DNA of 64,000 bases from Urophycis tenuis (Eukaryota; Chordata; Actinopteri; Gadiformes; Phycidae). The notes under the pieces were generated by a model. The model saw nothing but the letters and a program-made list of their open reading frames with translations. It was not told the origin of the DNA and did not search any database. Location of the stretch: positions 6,243,879 to 6,307,878 of the forward strand of contig JAXIVH010000020.1 of assembly GCA_036785325.1 (NCBI GenBank), in the 5' to 3' direction. Each line of letters starts with the position of its first letter. Position 1 is the stretch's first letter. The position numbers and the translations under genes were made by a program. Below, piece after piece: positions 1-11,212 of the stretch.

Positions 1-44
1 AGCTGCTGGGTAGACTTCACTCAACCTGACACAGTTTTGTCTGT

Positions 45-61
45 GAGCAACCAAATTGCTC
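45..61. other. Monomer hairpin, class B (example)
   Basis: GAGCAA, a CCAAA loop and TTGCTC form a perfect 6-bp inverted repeat with a 5-nt loop. The same element recurs at this phase in all class B monomers, usually linked to CATTATAAG and TTCACCAAAGGG further along the monomer. Some copies weaken the outer pair (GAGCAA with TTGCTT, for example near 7837-7853) but keep a G-T wobble. Whether the hairpin forms in DNA or RNA is inference. Confidence 0.6.
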
Positions 62-201
62 GGGAATGGGCTCATTATAAGCGGGGAAATCTAAGCTTTC
101 CAACGGCCTATGGCAAGACTATATTCACCAAAGGGGCGTTGAAATACTAAGCTAATTAATTTGTGTTCTGTAAGGAAAGATTGATGTTAATTGAAACGTT
201 T

Positions 202-210
202 AAGGTATGT
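202..210 (+). other. 5' splice-site-like motif in every monomer (example)
   Basis: AAG|GTATGT with GT at 205-206 matches the vertebrate donor consensus at all positions except +4. It recurs at phase 205 in nearly every monomer; a few have AAGTTATGT instead, for example near 17283 and 29255. TACTAAG, close to the branch-point consensus, lies at phase 145-151. This would matter only if the array is transcribed on the plus strand, which the sequence cannot show. Confidence 0.4.
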
Positions 211-251
211 TTTTAGCTGCTGGGTAGACTTCAGTCAACCTGACGCAGTTT

Positions 252-271
252 AGTCTGTGATCAACCAGACT
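252..271. other. Monomer hairpin, class A (example)
   Basis: AGTCTG, an 8-nt loop TGATCAAC and CAGACT form a perfect 6-bp inverted repeat at phase 38-57, overlapping the class B hairpin site. The loop contains a BclI site (TGATCA) found only in class A monomers. The G-to-T change that makes TGATCA destroys the class B stem, while the AGACT change builds the class A stem. Confidence 0.6.
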
Positions 272-1920
272 GCTCGCGGATGGGCTCATTTTAAGCGGAG
301 AAATCTAAGCTTTCCAACGGCGTATGGCAAGACTATATTCACTAAAGGGTCGTTGAAATACTAAGCTAATTCTTTTGTGTTCTGTAAGGAAAGATTGATG
401 TTAATTGAAACGTTGAAGGTATGTCTTTAGCTGCTGTGTAGACTTCAGTCAACCTGACGCAGATTTGTCTGTGAGTAACCAAATTGCTCGGAGATGGGCT
501 CATTTTAAGCGGGGAAATCTAAGCTTTCCAACGGCGTATGGAAAGACTATATTGACTCATGGCTCGTTGAAATACTAAGCTAATTAATTTGTGTTCTGTA
601 AGGAAAGATTGATGTTAATTGAAACGTTGAAGGTATGTTTTTAGCTGCTGGGTAGACTTCAGTCAACCTGACGCAGTTTAGTCTGTGAGCAACCAAATTG
701 CTCGGGGATGGGCTCATTATAAGCGGGGAAATCTAAGCTTTCCAACGGCGTATGGCAAGACTATATTCACCAAAGGGTCGTTGAAATACTAAGCTAATTA
801 TTTTGTGTTCTGTAAGGAAAGATTGATGTTAATTGAAACGTTAAAGGTATGTTTTTAGCTGCTGTGTAGACTTCATTCAACCTGACGCAGTTTAGTCTGT
901 GATCAACCAGACTGCTCGCGGATGGGCTCATTTTAAGCGGGGAAATCTAAGCTTTCCAACGGCGTATGGCAAGACTATATTGACTCATGGGTCATTGAAA
1001 TACTAAGCTAATTAATTTGTGTTCTGTAAGGAAAGATTGATGTTAATTGAAACGTTGAAGGTATGTTTTTAGCTGCTGGGTAGACTTCAGTCAACCTGAC
1101 GCAGTTTAGTCTGTGATCAACCAGACTGCTCGCGGATGGGCTCATTTTAAGCGGGGAAATCTAAGCTTTCCAACGGCGTATGGCAAGACTATATTGACTC
1201 ATGGGTCGTTGAAATACTAAGCTAATTAATTTGTGTTCTGTAAGGAAAGATTGATGTTAATTGAAACGTTGAAGGTATGTTTTTAGCTGCTGGGTAGACT
1301 TCAGTCAACCTGACGCAGTTTAGTCTGTGATCAACCAGACTGCTCGCGGATGGGCTCATTTTAAGCGGGGAAATCTAAGCTTTCCAACGGCGTATGGCAA
1401 GACTATATTCACTAAAGGGTCGTTGAAATACTAAGCTAATTCTTTTGTGTTCTGTAAGGAAAGATTGATGTTAATTGAAACGTTAAAGGTATGTTTTTAG
1501 CTGCTGGGTAGACTTCATTCAACCTGACGCAGTTTAGTCTGTGATCAACCAGACTGCTCGCGGATGGGCTCATTTTAAGCGGGGAAATCTAAGCTTTCCA
1601 ACGGCGTATGGCAAGACTATATTCACTAAAGGGTCGTTGAAATACTAAGCTAATTAATTTGTGTTCTGTAAGGAAAGATTGATGTTAATTGAAACGTTGA
1701 AGGTATGTTTTTAGCTGCTGTGTAGACTTCAGTCAACCTGACGCAGATTTGTCTGTGAGCAACCAAATTGCTCGAAGATGGGCTCATTTTAAACGGGGAA
1801 ATCTAAGCTTTCCAACAACGTATGGCATGACTATATTTGCCCATGGGTCGTCGAAATAATAAGCTGATTCATGTGTTCTGTTGGCTGTGGAAAGAAAATA
1901 GCACACAAGTCATACCAAGT

Positions 1921-1936
1921 CACCTTTATTTTTCAG
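1921..1936 (+). other. Second 3' splice-site-like motif in complex unit
   Basis: CACCTTTATTTTTCAG is a pyrimidine-rich tract ending in AG. It lies about 230 bp after the last complete upstream monomer donor motif (GT at 1703). It is repeated in the complex units, with one C-to-T change in the tract of unit 12 (near 45104). Function is not shown. Confidence 0.3.
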
Positions 1937-1948
1937 TGATAAACATTA

Positions 1949-2016
1949 ATAAATGAACAGTATGGACATTGTATAAACAGTTGTATAAAAAGTGTAAACG
2001 GTATGAACAGTGTTCT
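1949..2016. repeat. Degenerate short tandem repeat (about 11-17 bp) in complex unit
   Basis: The segment reads as imperfect repetitions of a GTATRAACAGT-like word: GAACAGTATGGACATT, GTATAAACAGTT, GTATAAAAAGT, GTAAACG, GTATGAACAGT. It is present at the same offset in every complex unit. It is an old internal repeat predating the amplification. Confidence 0.5.
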
Positions 2017-2024
2017 TATAAAAG
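1984..2024 (+). promoter_or_regulatory. Paired TATA-like motifs (weak)
   Basis: TATAAAAAG at 1984-1992 and TATAAAAG at 2017-2024 match the TATA-box consensus and lie 45-85 bp before the pseudo-exon. The stretch is AT-rich and repetitive, so chance matches are likely. No initiator or downstream promoter element was recognised. Confidence 0.15.
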
Positions 2025-2042
2025 ATATCAATATCAATACTG

Positions 2043-2068
2043 ATCACGTGTGTATTTTATATTTCCAG
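2043..2068 (+). other. Branch point and 3' splice site of pseudo-exon
   Basis: TACTGAT, with its A at 2043, lies 25 nt before the AG at 2067-2068. A T-rich tract ending in TTTCCAG separates them. Spacing and composition fit a vertebrate 3' splice site. The arrangement is present in all 20 complex units, at the same offset. Confidence 0.5.
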
Positions 2069-2572
2069 GTTATTTGTTGATGAGCCAGAGCCTGTGACTC
2101 CCACCAACCGGCCCGTTCAGCCCACTGCGTTGTCGTCCTCCACCCGGCCGAAGCCTCCTGCGCCCACCCGCCTCCAGCCGAGGCCTCCTGCTGCGTCAGC
2201 CTGTGGCCCGCCCGCCCCCTGTGTCGGCAGCACCCATACCGCTGGTCCTCCCCGCACAGCCACAGGCCCCCTCCGTCCTGCTTCGTGGGCCATCCTGCAG
2301 CTGTCTCTGCAGTCATCGTGTGTCAAAACCATTCAAACTTGTATATGGTAACATTTCAAAATGACACCAGCATAAATGAGGACCTTGCAATAGGTTGTGT
2401 GTTACATGACCCCCCTGGCATACAGCTGTATGTCTCTGTGAAGGTGGTTGTGAAGAACTGCATCCGGCTGAACAAGTACAAGTGCCGGTGAGGCAGCAAC
2501 TCTCTCGAGGGGTTGCACGCCCACCTGGTTAACACCATCCCTTCACAGCGATGTGGGATCATGCCGTTCCAA
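2069..2572 (+). pseudogene. Decayed internal exon, copy 1 (504 bp)
   Basis: A GC-rich segment bounded by TTTCCAG| and CAA|GTAAGT, in contrast to the AT-rich flanks. The frame starting at 2070 is open to a TAA at 2349 and encodes a Pro/Thr/Ser-rich stretch (LFVDEPEPVTPTNRP...). The frame starting at 2069 is closed by two stops at 2078-2083. It is then open to a TGA at 2489 and continues after it as GSNSLEGLHAHLVNTIPSQ and further, up to the donor. A CGA-to-TGA change would explain this stop, giving KYKCRRGSNSLEG. A frameshift must separate the Pro-rich part from the second part. From memory, RG(S/T)xSLEGxHxH occurs near the C-terminus of uncharacterised, probably transposon-derived fish proteins; this was not searched. 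No start codon or full gene is present, so it is an exon relic. Confidence 0.6.
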
Positions 2573-2578
2573 GTAAGT
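2571..2578 (+). other. 5' splice site of pseudo-exon
   Basis: AA|GTAAGT with GT at 2573-2574 is a near-perfect donor. It is preserved in every complex unit that reaches this point except unit 15, where it is deleted. Confidence 0.5.
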
Positions 2579-2582
2579 GATT

Positions 2583-2585
<3 letters not shown>

Positions 2586-2649
<64 letters not shown>

Positions 2650-2721
2650 ACACACACACACACACGCGCGCATATATACACACACACACACGCATATATA
2701 CACACACATATATATATATAC
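2586..2721. repeat. CA/TA microsatellite, unit 1 (136 bp)
   Basis: A (CA)n tract interrupted twice by CAGACA, then CGCGCG, and blocks of ATATATAC and CACACACA. It is the longest version in the window and identical in unit 2. The two GA interruptions are private to these two units. Confidence 0.95.
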
Positions 2722-2905
2722 TTAAACATAGCTGACCCTTTTTTTCCCCCTTCTCGGGGATTATGCTCCCAGTTTTGATCTCGGACGTCTAGTCACTTAT
2801 AGCATATAATAATATTCTATTACTGTTAAGCCAACTATGAATAATAAAACAGGCCAAAACATGTGTCCTTTATCATAGCTACACGTATTACAAAAAAAAC
2901 GCGTG

Positions 2906-4612
2906 AATTGAAAAGTTGAAGGTATGTTTTTAGCTGCTGGGTAGACTTCAGTCAACCTGACGCAGTTTTGTCTGTGAGCAACCAAATTGCTCGCGGATGG
3001 GCTCATTTTAAGCGGGGAAATCTAAGGTTCCCAACGGCGTATGGCAAGACTATATTGAGTCATGGGTCGTTGAAATACTAAGCTAATTAATTTCTGTTCT
3101 TTATTGAAAGATTGATGTTAATTGAAACGTTGAAGGTATGTTTTTAGCTGCTGGGTAGACTTCAGTCAACCTGACGCAGTTTTGTCTGTGAGCAACCAGA
3201 CTGCTCGCGGATGGGCTCATTTTAAGCGGGGAAATCTAAGCTTTCCAACGGCGTATGGCAAGACTATATTGACTCATTGGTCGTTGAAATACTAAGATAA
3301 TTAATTTGTGTTCTGTAAGGAAAGATTGATGTTAATTGAAACGTTGAAGGTATGTTTTTAGCTGCTGGGTAGACTTCACTCAACCTGACACAGTTTTGTC
3401 TGTGAGCAACCAAATTGCTCCGGGATGGGCTCATTATAAGCAGGGAAATCTAAGCTTTCCAACGGCTTATGGCAAGACTATATTCACCAAAGGGCCGTTG
3501 AAATACTAAGCTAATTAATTTGTGTTCTGTAAGGAAAGATTGATGTTAATTGAAACGTTAAAGGTATGTTTTTAGCTGCTGGGTAGACTTCATTCAACCT
3601 GACGCAGTTTAGTCTGTGATCAACCAGACTGCTCGAGGATGGGCTCATTTTAAGCGGGGAAATCTAAGCTTTCCAACGGCGTATGGCAAGACTATATTGA
3701 CTCATGGGTCGTTGAAATACTAAGCTAATTAATTTGTGTTCTGTAAGGAAAGATTGATGTTAATTGAAACGTTTAAGGTATGTTTTTAGCTGCTGGGTAG
3801 ACTTCAGTCAACCTGACGCAGTTTAGTCTGTGATCAACCAGACTGCTGGCGGATGGGCTCATTATAAGCGGGGAAATCTAAGCTTTCCAACGGCGTATGG
3901 AAAGACTATATTCACCAAAGGGTCGTTGAAATACTAAGCTAATTAATTTGTGTTCTGTAAGGAAAGATTGATGTTAATTGAAACGTTGAAGGTATGTTTT
4001 TAGCTGCTGGGTAGACTTCAGTCAACCTGACGCAGTTTAGTCTGTGATCAACCAGACTGCTGGCGGATGGGCTCATTTTAAGCGGGGAAATCTAAGCTTT
4101 TCAACGGCGTATGGCAAGACTATATTGACTCATTGGTCGTTGAAATACTAAGATAATTAATTTGTGTTCTGTAAGGAAAGATTGATGTTAATTGAAACGT
4201 TGAAGGTATGTTTTTAGCTGCTGGGTAGACTTCACTCAACCTGACGCAGTTTAGTCTGTGATCAACCAGACTGCTCGCGGATGGGCTCATTTTAAGCGGG
4301 GAAATCTAAGCTTTCCAACGGCGTATGGCAAGACTATATTCACTAAAGGGTCGTTGAAATACTAAGCTAATTAATTTGTGTTCTGTAAGGAAAGATTGAT
4401 GTTAATTGAAACGTTGAAGGTATGTTTTTAGCTGCTGTGTAGACTTCAGTCAACCTGACGCAGATTTGTCTGTGAGCAACCAAATTGCTCGAAGATGGGC
4501 TCATTTTAAACGGGGAAATCTAAGCTTTCCAACAACGTATGGCATGACTATATTTGCCCATGGGTCGTCGAAATAATAAGCTGATTCATGTGTTCTGTTG
4601 GCTGTGGAAAGA
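2906..4612. repeat. 214-bp satellite array, block 2 (7 full monomers)
   Basis: Complete monomers start at 2932 and follow every 214 bp to 4216; a split monomer from 4430 leads into unit 2. The first monomer is a diverged right-boundary type with AAGGTTCCC in place of the HindIII site, GAGTCATGGG and TTCTTTATTGAAAG. The block is repeated almost unchanged at the start of the next block, at +2717 bp. Confidence 0.97.
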
Positions 4613-4785
4613 AAATAGCACACAAGTCATACCAAGTCACCTTTATTTTTCAGTGATAAACATTAATAAATGAACAGTATGGACATTGTATAAACAGTTG
4701 TATAAAAAGTGTAAACGGTATGAACAGTGTTCTTATAAAAGATATCAATATCAATACTGATCACGTGTGTATTTTATATTTCCAG

Positions 4786-5289
4786 GTTATTTGTTGATGA
4801 GCCAGAGCCTGTGACTCCCACCAACCGGCCCGTTCAGCCCACTGCGTTGTCGTCCTCCACCCGGCCGAAGCCTCCTGCGCCCACCCGCCTCCAGCCGAGG
4901 CCTCCTGCTGCGTCAGCCTGTGGCCCGCCCGCCCCCTGTGTCGGCAGCACCCATACCGCTGGTCCTCCCCGCACAGCCACAGGCCCCCTCCGTCCTGCTT
5001 CGTGGGCCATCCTGCAGCTGTCTCTGCAGTCATCGTGTGTCAAAACCATTCAAACTTGTATATGGTAACATTTCAAAATGACACCAGCATAAATGAGGAC
5101 CTTGCAATAGGTTGTGTGTTACATGACCCCCCTGGCATACAGCTGTATGTCTCTGTGAAGGTGGTTGTGAAGAACTGCATCCGGCTGAACAAGTACAAGT
5201 GCCGGTGAGGCAGCAACTCTCTCGAGGGGTTGCACGCCCACCTGGTTAACACCATCCCTTCACAGCGATGTGGGATCATGCCGTTCCAA
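4786..5289 (+). pseudogene. Decayed internal exon, copy 2
   Basis: Carries the same disabling stops as copy 1, and ACC (Thr) where most later copies have GCC (Ala) in the segment after the TGA. Both splice sites are intact. Confidence 0.6.
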
Positions 5290-5299
5290 GTAAGTGATT

Positions 5300-5302
<3 letters not shown>

Positions 5303-5366
<64 letters not shown>

Positions 5367-5438
5367 ACACACACACACACACGCGCGCATATATACACAC
5401 ACACACACGCATATATACACACACATATATATATATAC
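5303..5438. repeat. CA/TA microsatellite, unit 2 (136 bp)
   Basis: Same length and same two GA interruptions as the unit 1 tract. Confidence 0.95.
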
Positions 5439-7146
5439 TTAAACATAGCTGACCCTTTTTTTCCCCCTTCTCGGGGATTATGCTCCCAGTTTTGATCTCG
5501 GACGTCTAGTCACTTATAGCATATAATAATATTCTATTACTGTTAAGCCAACTATGAATAATAAAACAGGCCAAAACATGTGTCCTTTATCATAGCTACA
5601 CGTATTACAAAAAAAACGCGTGAATTGAAAAGTTGAAGGTATGTTTTTAGCTGCTGGGTAGACTTCAGTCAACCTGACGCAGTTTTGTCTGTGAGCAACC
5701 AAATTGCTCGCGGATGGGCTCATTTTAAGCGGGGAAATCTAAGGTTCCCAACGGCGTATGGCAAGACTATATTGAGTCATGGGTCGTTGAAATACTAAGC
5801 TAATTAATTTCTGTTCTTTATTGAAAGATTGATGTTAATTGAAACGTTGAAGGTATGTTTTTAGCTGCTGGGTAGACTTCAGTCAACCTGACGCAGTTTT
5901 GTCTGTGAGCAACCAGACTGCTCGCGGATGGGCTCATTTTAAGCGGGGAAATCTAAGCTTTCCAACGGCGTATGGCAAGACTATATTGACTCATTGGTCG
6001 TTGAAATACTAAGATAATTAATTTGTGTTCTGTAAGGAAAGATTGATGTTAATTGAAACGTTGAAGGTATGTTTTTAGCTGCTGGGTAGACTTCACTCAA
6101 CCTGACACAGTTTTGTCTGTGAGCAACCAAATTGCTCCGGGATGGGCTCATTATAAGCAGGGAAATCTAAGCTTTCCAACGGCTTATGGCAAGACTATAT
6201 TCACCAAAGGGCCGTTGAAATACTAAGCTAATTAATTTGTGTTCTGTAAGGAAAGATTGATGTTAATTGAAACGTTAAAGGTATGTTTTTAGCTGCTGGG
6301 TAGACTTCATTCAACCTGACGCAGTTTAGTCTGTGATCAACCAGACTGCTCGAGGATGGGCTCATTTTAAGCGGGGAAATCTAAGCTTTCCAACGGCGTA
6401 TGGCAAGACTATATTGACTCATGGGTCGTTGAAATACTAAGCTAATTAATTTGTGTTCTGTAAGGAAAGATTGATGTTAATTGAAACGTTTAAGGTATGT
6501 TTTTAGCTGCTGGGTAGACTTCAGTCAACCTGACGCAGTTTAGTCTGTGATCAACCAGACTGCTGGCGGATGGGCTCATTATAAGCGGGGAAATCTAAGC
6601 TTTCCAACGGCGTATGGAAAGACTATATTCACCAAAGGGTCGTTGAAATACTAAGCTAATTAATTTGTGTTCTGTAAGGAAAGATTGATGTTAATTGAAA
6701 CGTTGAAGGTATGTTTTTAGCTGCTGGGTAGACTTCAGTCAACCTGACGCAGTTTAGTCTGTGATCAACCAGACTGCTGGCGGATGGGCTCATTTTAAGC
6801 GGGGAAATCTAAGCTTTTCAACGGCGTATGGCAAGACTATATTGACTCATTGGTCGTTGAAATACTAAGATAATTAATTTGTGTTCTGTAAGGAAAGATT
6901 GATGTTAATTGAAACGTTGAAGGTATGTTTTTAGCTGCTGGGTAGACTTCACTCAACCTGACACAGTTTTGTCTGTGAGCAACCAAATTGCTCCGGGATG
7001 GGCTCATTATAAGCAGGGAAATCTAAGCTTTCCAACGGCTTATGGCAAGACTATATTCACCAAAGGGCCGTTGAAATACTAAGCTAATTAATTTGTGTTC
7101 TGTAAGGAAAGATTGATGTTAATTGAAACGTTAAAGGTATGTTTTT

Positions 7147-9286
7147 AGCTGCTGGGTAGACTTCATTCAACCTGACGCAGTTTAGTCTGTGATCAACCAG
7201 ACTGCTCGCGGATGGGCTCATTTTAAGCGGGGAAATCTAAGCTTTCCAACGGCGTATGGCAAGACTATATTGACTCATGGGTCGTTGAAATACTAAGCTA
7301 ATTAATTTGTGTTCTGTAAGGAAAGATTGATGTTAATTGAAACGTTTAAGGTATGTTTTTAGCTGCTGGGTAGACTTCAGTCAACCTGACGCAGTTTAGT
7401 CTGTGATCAACCAGACTGCTGGCGGATGGGCTCATTATAAGCGGGGAAATCTAAGCTTTCCAACGGCGTATGGCAAGACTATATTCACCAAAGGGTCGTT
7501 GAAATACTAAGCTAATTAATTTGTGTTCTGTAAGGAAAGATTGATGTTAATTGAAACGTTGAAGGTATGTTTTTAGCTGCTGGGTAGACTTCAGTCAACC
7601 TGACGCAGTTTAGTCTGTGATCAACCAGACTGCTGGCGGATGGGCTCATTTTAAGCGGGGAAATCTAAGCTTTTCAACGGCGTATGGCAAGACTATATTG
7701 ACTCATTGGTCGTTGAAATACTAAGCTAATTAATTTGTGATCTGTAAGGAAAGATTGATGTTAATTGAAACGTTGAAGGTATGTTTTTAGCTGCTGGGTA
7801 GACTTCAGTCAACCTGACACAGTTTTGTCTCTGAGCAACCAAATTGCTTGGGGATGGGCTCATTTTAAGCGGGGAAATCTAAGCTTTCCAACGGCGTATG
7901 GCAAGACTATATTGACTCATGGGTCGTTGAAATACTAAGATAATTAATTTGTGTTCTGTAAGGAAAGATTGATGTTAATTGAAACGTTGAAGGTATGTTT
8001 TTAGCTGCTGGGTAGACTTCACTCAACCTGACACAGTTTTGTCTGTGAGCAACCAAATTGCTCGGGGATGGGCTCATTATAAGCAGGGAAATCCAAGCTT
8101 TCCAACGGCGTATGGCAAGACTATATTCACCAAAGGGCCATTGAAATACTAAGCTAATTAATTTGTGTTCTGTAAGGAAAGATTGATGTTAATTGAAACG
8201 TTAAAGGTATGTTTTTAGCTGCTGGGTAGACTTCATTCAACCTGACGCAGTTTAGTCTGTGATCAACCAGACTGCTCGCGGATGGGCTCATTTTAAGCAG
8301 GGAAATCTAAGCTTTCCAACGGCGTATGGCAAGACTATATTGACTCATGGGTCGTTGAAATACTAAGCTAATTAATTTGTGTTCTGTAAGGAAAGATTGA
8401 TGTTAATTGAAACGTTGAAGGTATGTTTTTAGCTGCTGGGTAGACTTCAGTCAACCTGACGCAGTTTAGTCTGTGAGCAACCAGACTGCTGGCGGATGGG
8501 CTCATTATAAGCGGGGAAATCTAAGCTTTCCAACGGCGTATGGCAAGACTATATTCACCAAAGGGTCGTTGAAATACTAAGCTAATTAATTTGTGTTCTG
8601 TAAGGAAAGATTGATGTTAATTGAAACGTTGAAGGTATGTTTTTAGCTGCTGGGTAGACTTCAGTCAACCTGACGCAGTTTAGTCTGTGATCAACCAGAC
8701 TGCTGGCGGATGGGCTCATTTTAAGCGGGGAAATCTAAGCTTTTCAACGGCGTATGGCAAGACTATATTGACTCATTGGTCGTTGAAATACTAAGCTAAT
8801 TAATTTGTGATCTGTAAGGAAAGATTGATGTTAATTGAAACGTTGAAGGTATGTTTTTAGCTGCTGGGTAGACTTCAGTCAACCTGACACAGTTTTGTCT
8901 CTGAGCAACCAAATTGCTTGGGGATGGGCTCATTTTAAGCGGGGAAATCTAAGCTTTCCAACGGCGTATGGCAAGACTATATTGACTCATGGGTCGTTGA
9001 AATACTAAGATAATTAATTTGTGTTCTGTAAGGAAAGATTGATGTTAATTGAAACGTTGAAGGTATGTTTTTAGCTGCTGGGTAGACTTCACTCAACCTG
9101 ACACAGTTTTGTCTGTGAGCAACCAAATTGCTCGGGGATGGGCTCATTATAAGCAGGGAAATCCAAGCTTTCCAACGGCGTATGGCAAGACTATATTCAC
9201 CAAAGGGCCGTTGAAATACTAAGCTAATTAATTTGTGTTCTGTAAGGAAAGATTGATGTTAATTGAAACGTTAAAGGTATGTTTTT
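7147..9286. repeat. 5-monomer higher-order repeat, two copies of 1070 bp
   Basis: Two successive 5-monomer blocks share the CTCTGAGCAACC/GCTTGGGG monomer (7789 and 8859) and the AAATCCAAGC monomer (8003 and 9073). Edges are placed to the nearest monomer; single-base differences (GGGCCATTG against GGGCCGTTG) show slight divergence. Confidence 0.8.
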
Positions 9287-11212
9287 AGCTGCTGGGTAGA
9301 CTTCATTCAACCTGACGCAGTTTAGTCTGTGATCAACCAGACTGCTCGCGGATGGGCTCATTTTAAGCAGGGAAATCTAAGCTTTCCAACGGCGTATGGC
9401 AAGACTATATTGACTCATGGGTCGTTGAAATACTAAGCTAATTAATTTGTGTTCTGTAAGGAAAGATTGATGTTAATTGAAACGTTGAAGGTATGTTTTT
9501 AGCTGCTGGGTAGACTTCAGTCAACCTGACGCAGTTTAGTCTGTGAGCAACCAAATTGCTCGGGGATGGGCTCATTATAAGCGGGGAAATCTAAGCTTTC
9601 CAACGGCGTATGGCAAGACTATATTCACCAAAGGGTCGTTGAAATACTAAGCTAATTAATTTGTGTTCTGTAAGGAAAGATTGATGTTAATTGAAACGTT
9701 GAAGGTATGTCTTTAGCTGCTGTGTAGACTTCAGTCAACCTGACGCAGTTTTGTCTGTGAGCAAGCAGACTGCTCGCGGATGGGCTCATTTTAAGCGGGG
9801 AAATCTAAGCTTTCCAACGGCGTATGGCAAGACTATATTGACTCATTGGTCGTTGAAATACTAAGCTAATTAATTTGTGATCTGTAAGGAAAGATTGATG
9901 TTAATTGAAACGTTGAAGGTATGTTTTTAGCTGCTGGGTAGACTTCAGTCAACCTGACGCAGTTTTGTCTGTGAGCAAGCAGACTGCTCGCGGATGGGCT
10001 CATTTTAAGCGGGGAAATCTAAGCTTTCCAACGGCGTATGGCAAGACTATATTGACTCATTGGTCGTTGAAATACTAAGATAATTAATTTGTGTTCTGTA
10101 AGGAAAGATTGATGTTAATTGAAACGTTGAAGGTATGTTTTTAGCTGCTGGGTATACTTCACTCAACCTGACACAGTTTTGTCTGTGATCAACCAGACTG
10201 CTGGCGGATGGGCTCATTTTAAGCAGGGAAATCTAAGCTTTTCAACGGCGTATGGTAAGACTATATTCACCAAAGGGCCGTTGAAATACTAAGCTAATTA
10301 ATTTGTGTTCTGTAAGGAAAGATTGATGTTAATTGAAACGTTAAAGGTATGTTTTTGGCTGCTGGGTAGACTTCATTCAACCTGACGCAGTTTAGTCTGT
10401 GATCAACCAGACTGCTCGCGGATGGGCTCATTTTAAGCGGGGAAATCTAAGCTTTCCAACGGCGTATGGCAAGACTATATTGACTCATGGGTCGTTGAAA
10501 TACTAAGCTAATTAATTTGTGTTCTGTAAGGAAAGATTGATGTTAATTGAAACGTTGAAGGTATGTTTTTAGCTGCTGGGTAGACTTCAGTCAACCTGAC
10601 ACAGTTTAGTCTGTGAGCAACCAAATTGCTCGCGGATGGGCTCATTTTAAGCGGGGAAATCTAAGCTTTCCAACGGCGTATGGCAAGACTATATTTACTC
10701 ATGGGTCGTTGAAATACTAAGCTAATTAATTTGTGTTCTGTAAGGAAAGATTGATGTTAATTGAAACGTTGAAGGTATGTTTTTAGCTGCTGGGTAGACT
10801 TCAGTCAACCTGACGCAGTTTAGTCTGTGATCAACCAGACTGCTCGCGGATGGGCTCATTTTAAGCGGGGAAATCTAAGCTTTCCAACGGCGTATGGCAA
10901 GACTATATTGACTCATGGGTCGTTTAAATACTAAGCTAATTAATTTGTGTTCTGTAAGGAAAGATTGATGTTAATTGAAACGTTGAAGGTATGTCTTTAG
11001 CTGCTGTGTAGACTTCAGTCAACCTGACGCAGTTTTGTCTGTGAGCAAGCAGACTGCTCGCGGATGGGCTCATTTTAAGCGGGGAAATCTAAGCTTTCCA
11101 ACGGCGTATGGCAAGACTATATTGACTCATTGGTCGTTGAAATACTAAGCTAATTAATTTGTGATCTGTAAGGAAAGATTGATGTTAATTGAAACGTTGA
11201 AGGTATGTTTTT

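Larger units (their letters stand above)
1..1895. repeat. 214-bp satellite array, block 1 (8 full monomers plus a split one)
   Basis: Monomers begin with AGCTGCTG at 1, 215, 429, 643, 857, 1071, 1285 and 1499, each exactly 214 bp apart. A ninth starting at 1713 is broken by the first complex unit. Landmarks by monomer phase are a hairpin-forming segment (38-61), a HindIII site AAGCTT (93-98), TACTAAG (145-151), and AAG|GTATGT with its GT at 205. Both hairpin classes are present: GAGCAA/TTGCTC (for example 45-61) and AGTCTG/CAGACT (for example 252-271). The last monomer is a diverged boundary type with AAACGGGG and GGCATGACTATATTTGCCC. Nothing gene-like is seen. The array is satellite DNA by its structure; its chromosomal location cannot be told. 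Confidence 0.97.
1896..2905. repeat. Complex unit 1 (1010 bp)
   Basis: Non-satellite segment inserted in a monomer. Monomer homology ends around GGAAAGA near 1895 and resumes at AATTGAAA near 2906, with about 8 bp of the monomer lost. Contents in order are an AT-rich intron-like stretch (1896-2068), a GC-rich pseudo-exon (2069-2572), a microsatellite (2586-2721) and an AT-rich tail. I see no terminal inverted repeats and no clear target-site duplication, so it does not look like a simple transposon insertion. Units 1 and 2 form their own sequence class, with interrupted microsatellite, ACC at 2534 and TCTAGTCAC near 2788. Confidence 0.93.
4613..5622. repeat. Complex unit 2 (1010 bp)
   Basis: Same length as unit 1 and I saw no difference between them, microsatellite interruptions included. 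The 2717-bp spacing and shared private variants indicate a very recent tandem duplication. Confidence 0.93.

Noticed and set aside
1..1895. CRISPR array
   Set aside because: Whole 214-bp monomers are repeated with no alternation of short identical repeats and unique spacers, and the context is eukaryotic.
1..1895. tRNA-derived SINE or 5S-like internal promoter in the monomer (TGGCAAGACT, GGGTCGTTGAAAT)
   Set aside because: The A-box and B-box matches are poor and wrongly spaced, and there is no cloverleaf or poly-T terminator.
2044..2316. Minus-strand 90-codon open frame opposite the exon, repeated in most units
   Set aside because: It lies antisense to the GC-rich pseudo-exon and runs through the splice acceptor into AT-rich sequence. 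The repetition is only copy number; no recognisable domain.
2094..2351. Plus-strand 85-codon Pro-rich open frame as a small gene
   Set aside because: It has no ATG (it would start at GTG) and is open from the splice acceptor, so it is better explained as part of the decayed exon than as a separate gene.
1896..2905. Complex unit as an intact transposon inserted in the satellite
   Set aside because: No terminal inverted repeats, no transposase frame and no clear target duplication. All 20 units share the same monomer phase, which fits one ancestral junction amplified together with the array.
2797..3006. Minus-strand 69-codon open frame across the junction of complex unit and monomer, repeated in all complete units
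   Set aside because: It spans the boundary between the two repeat types, has no recognisable domain, and its variants follow the nucleotide variants with no sign of codon constraint.
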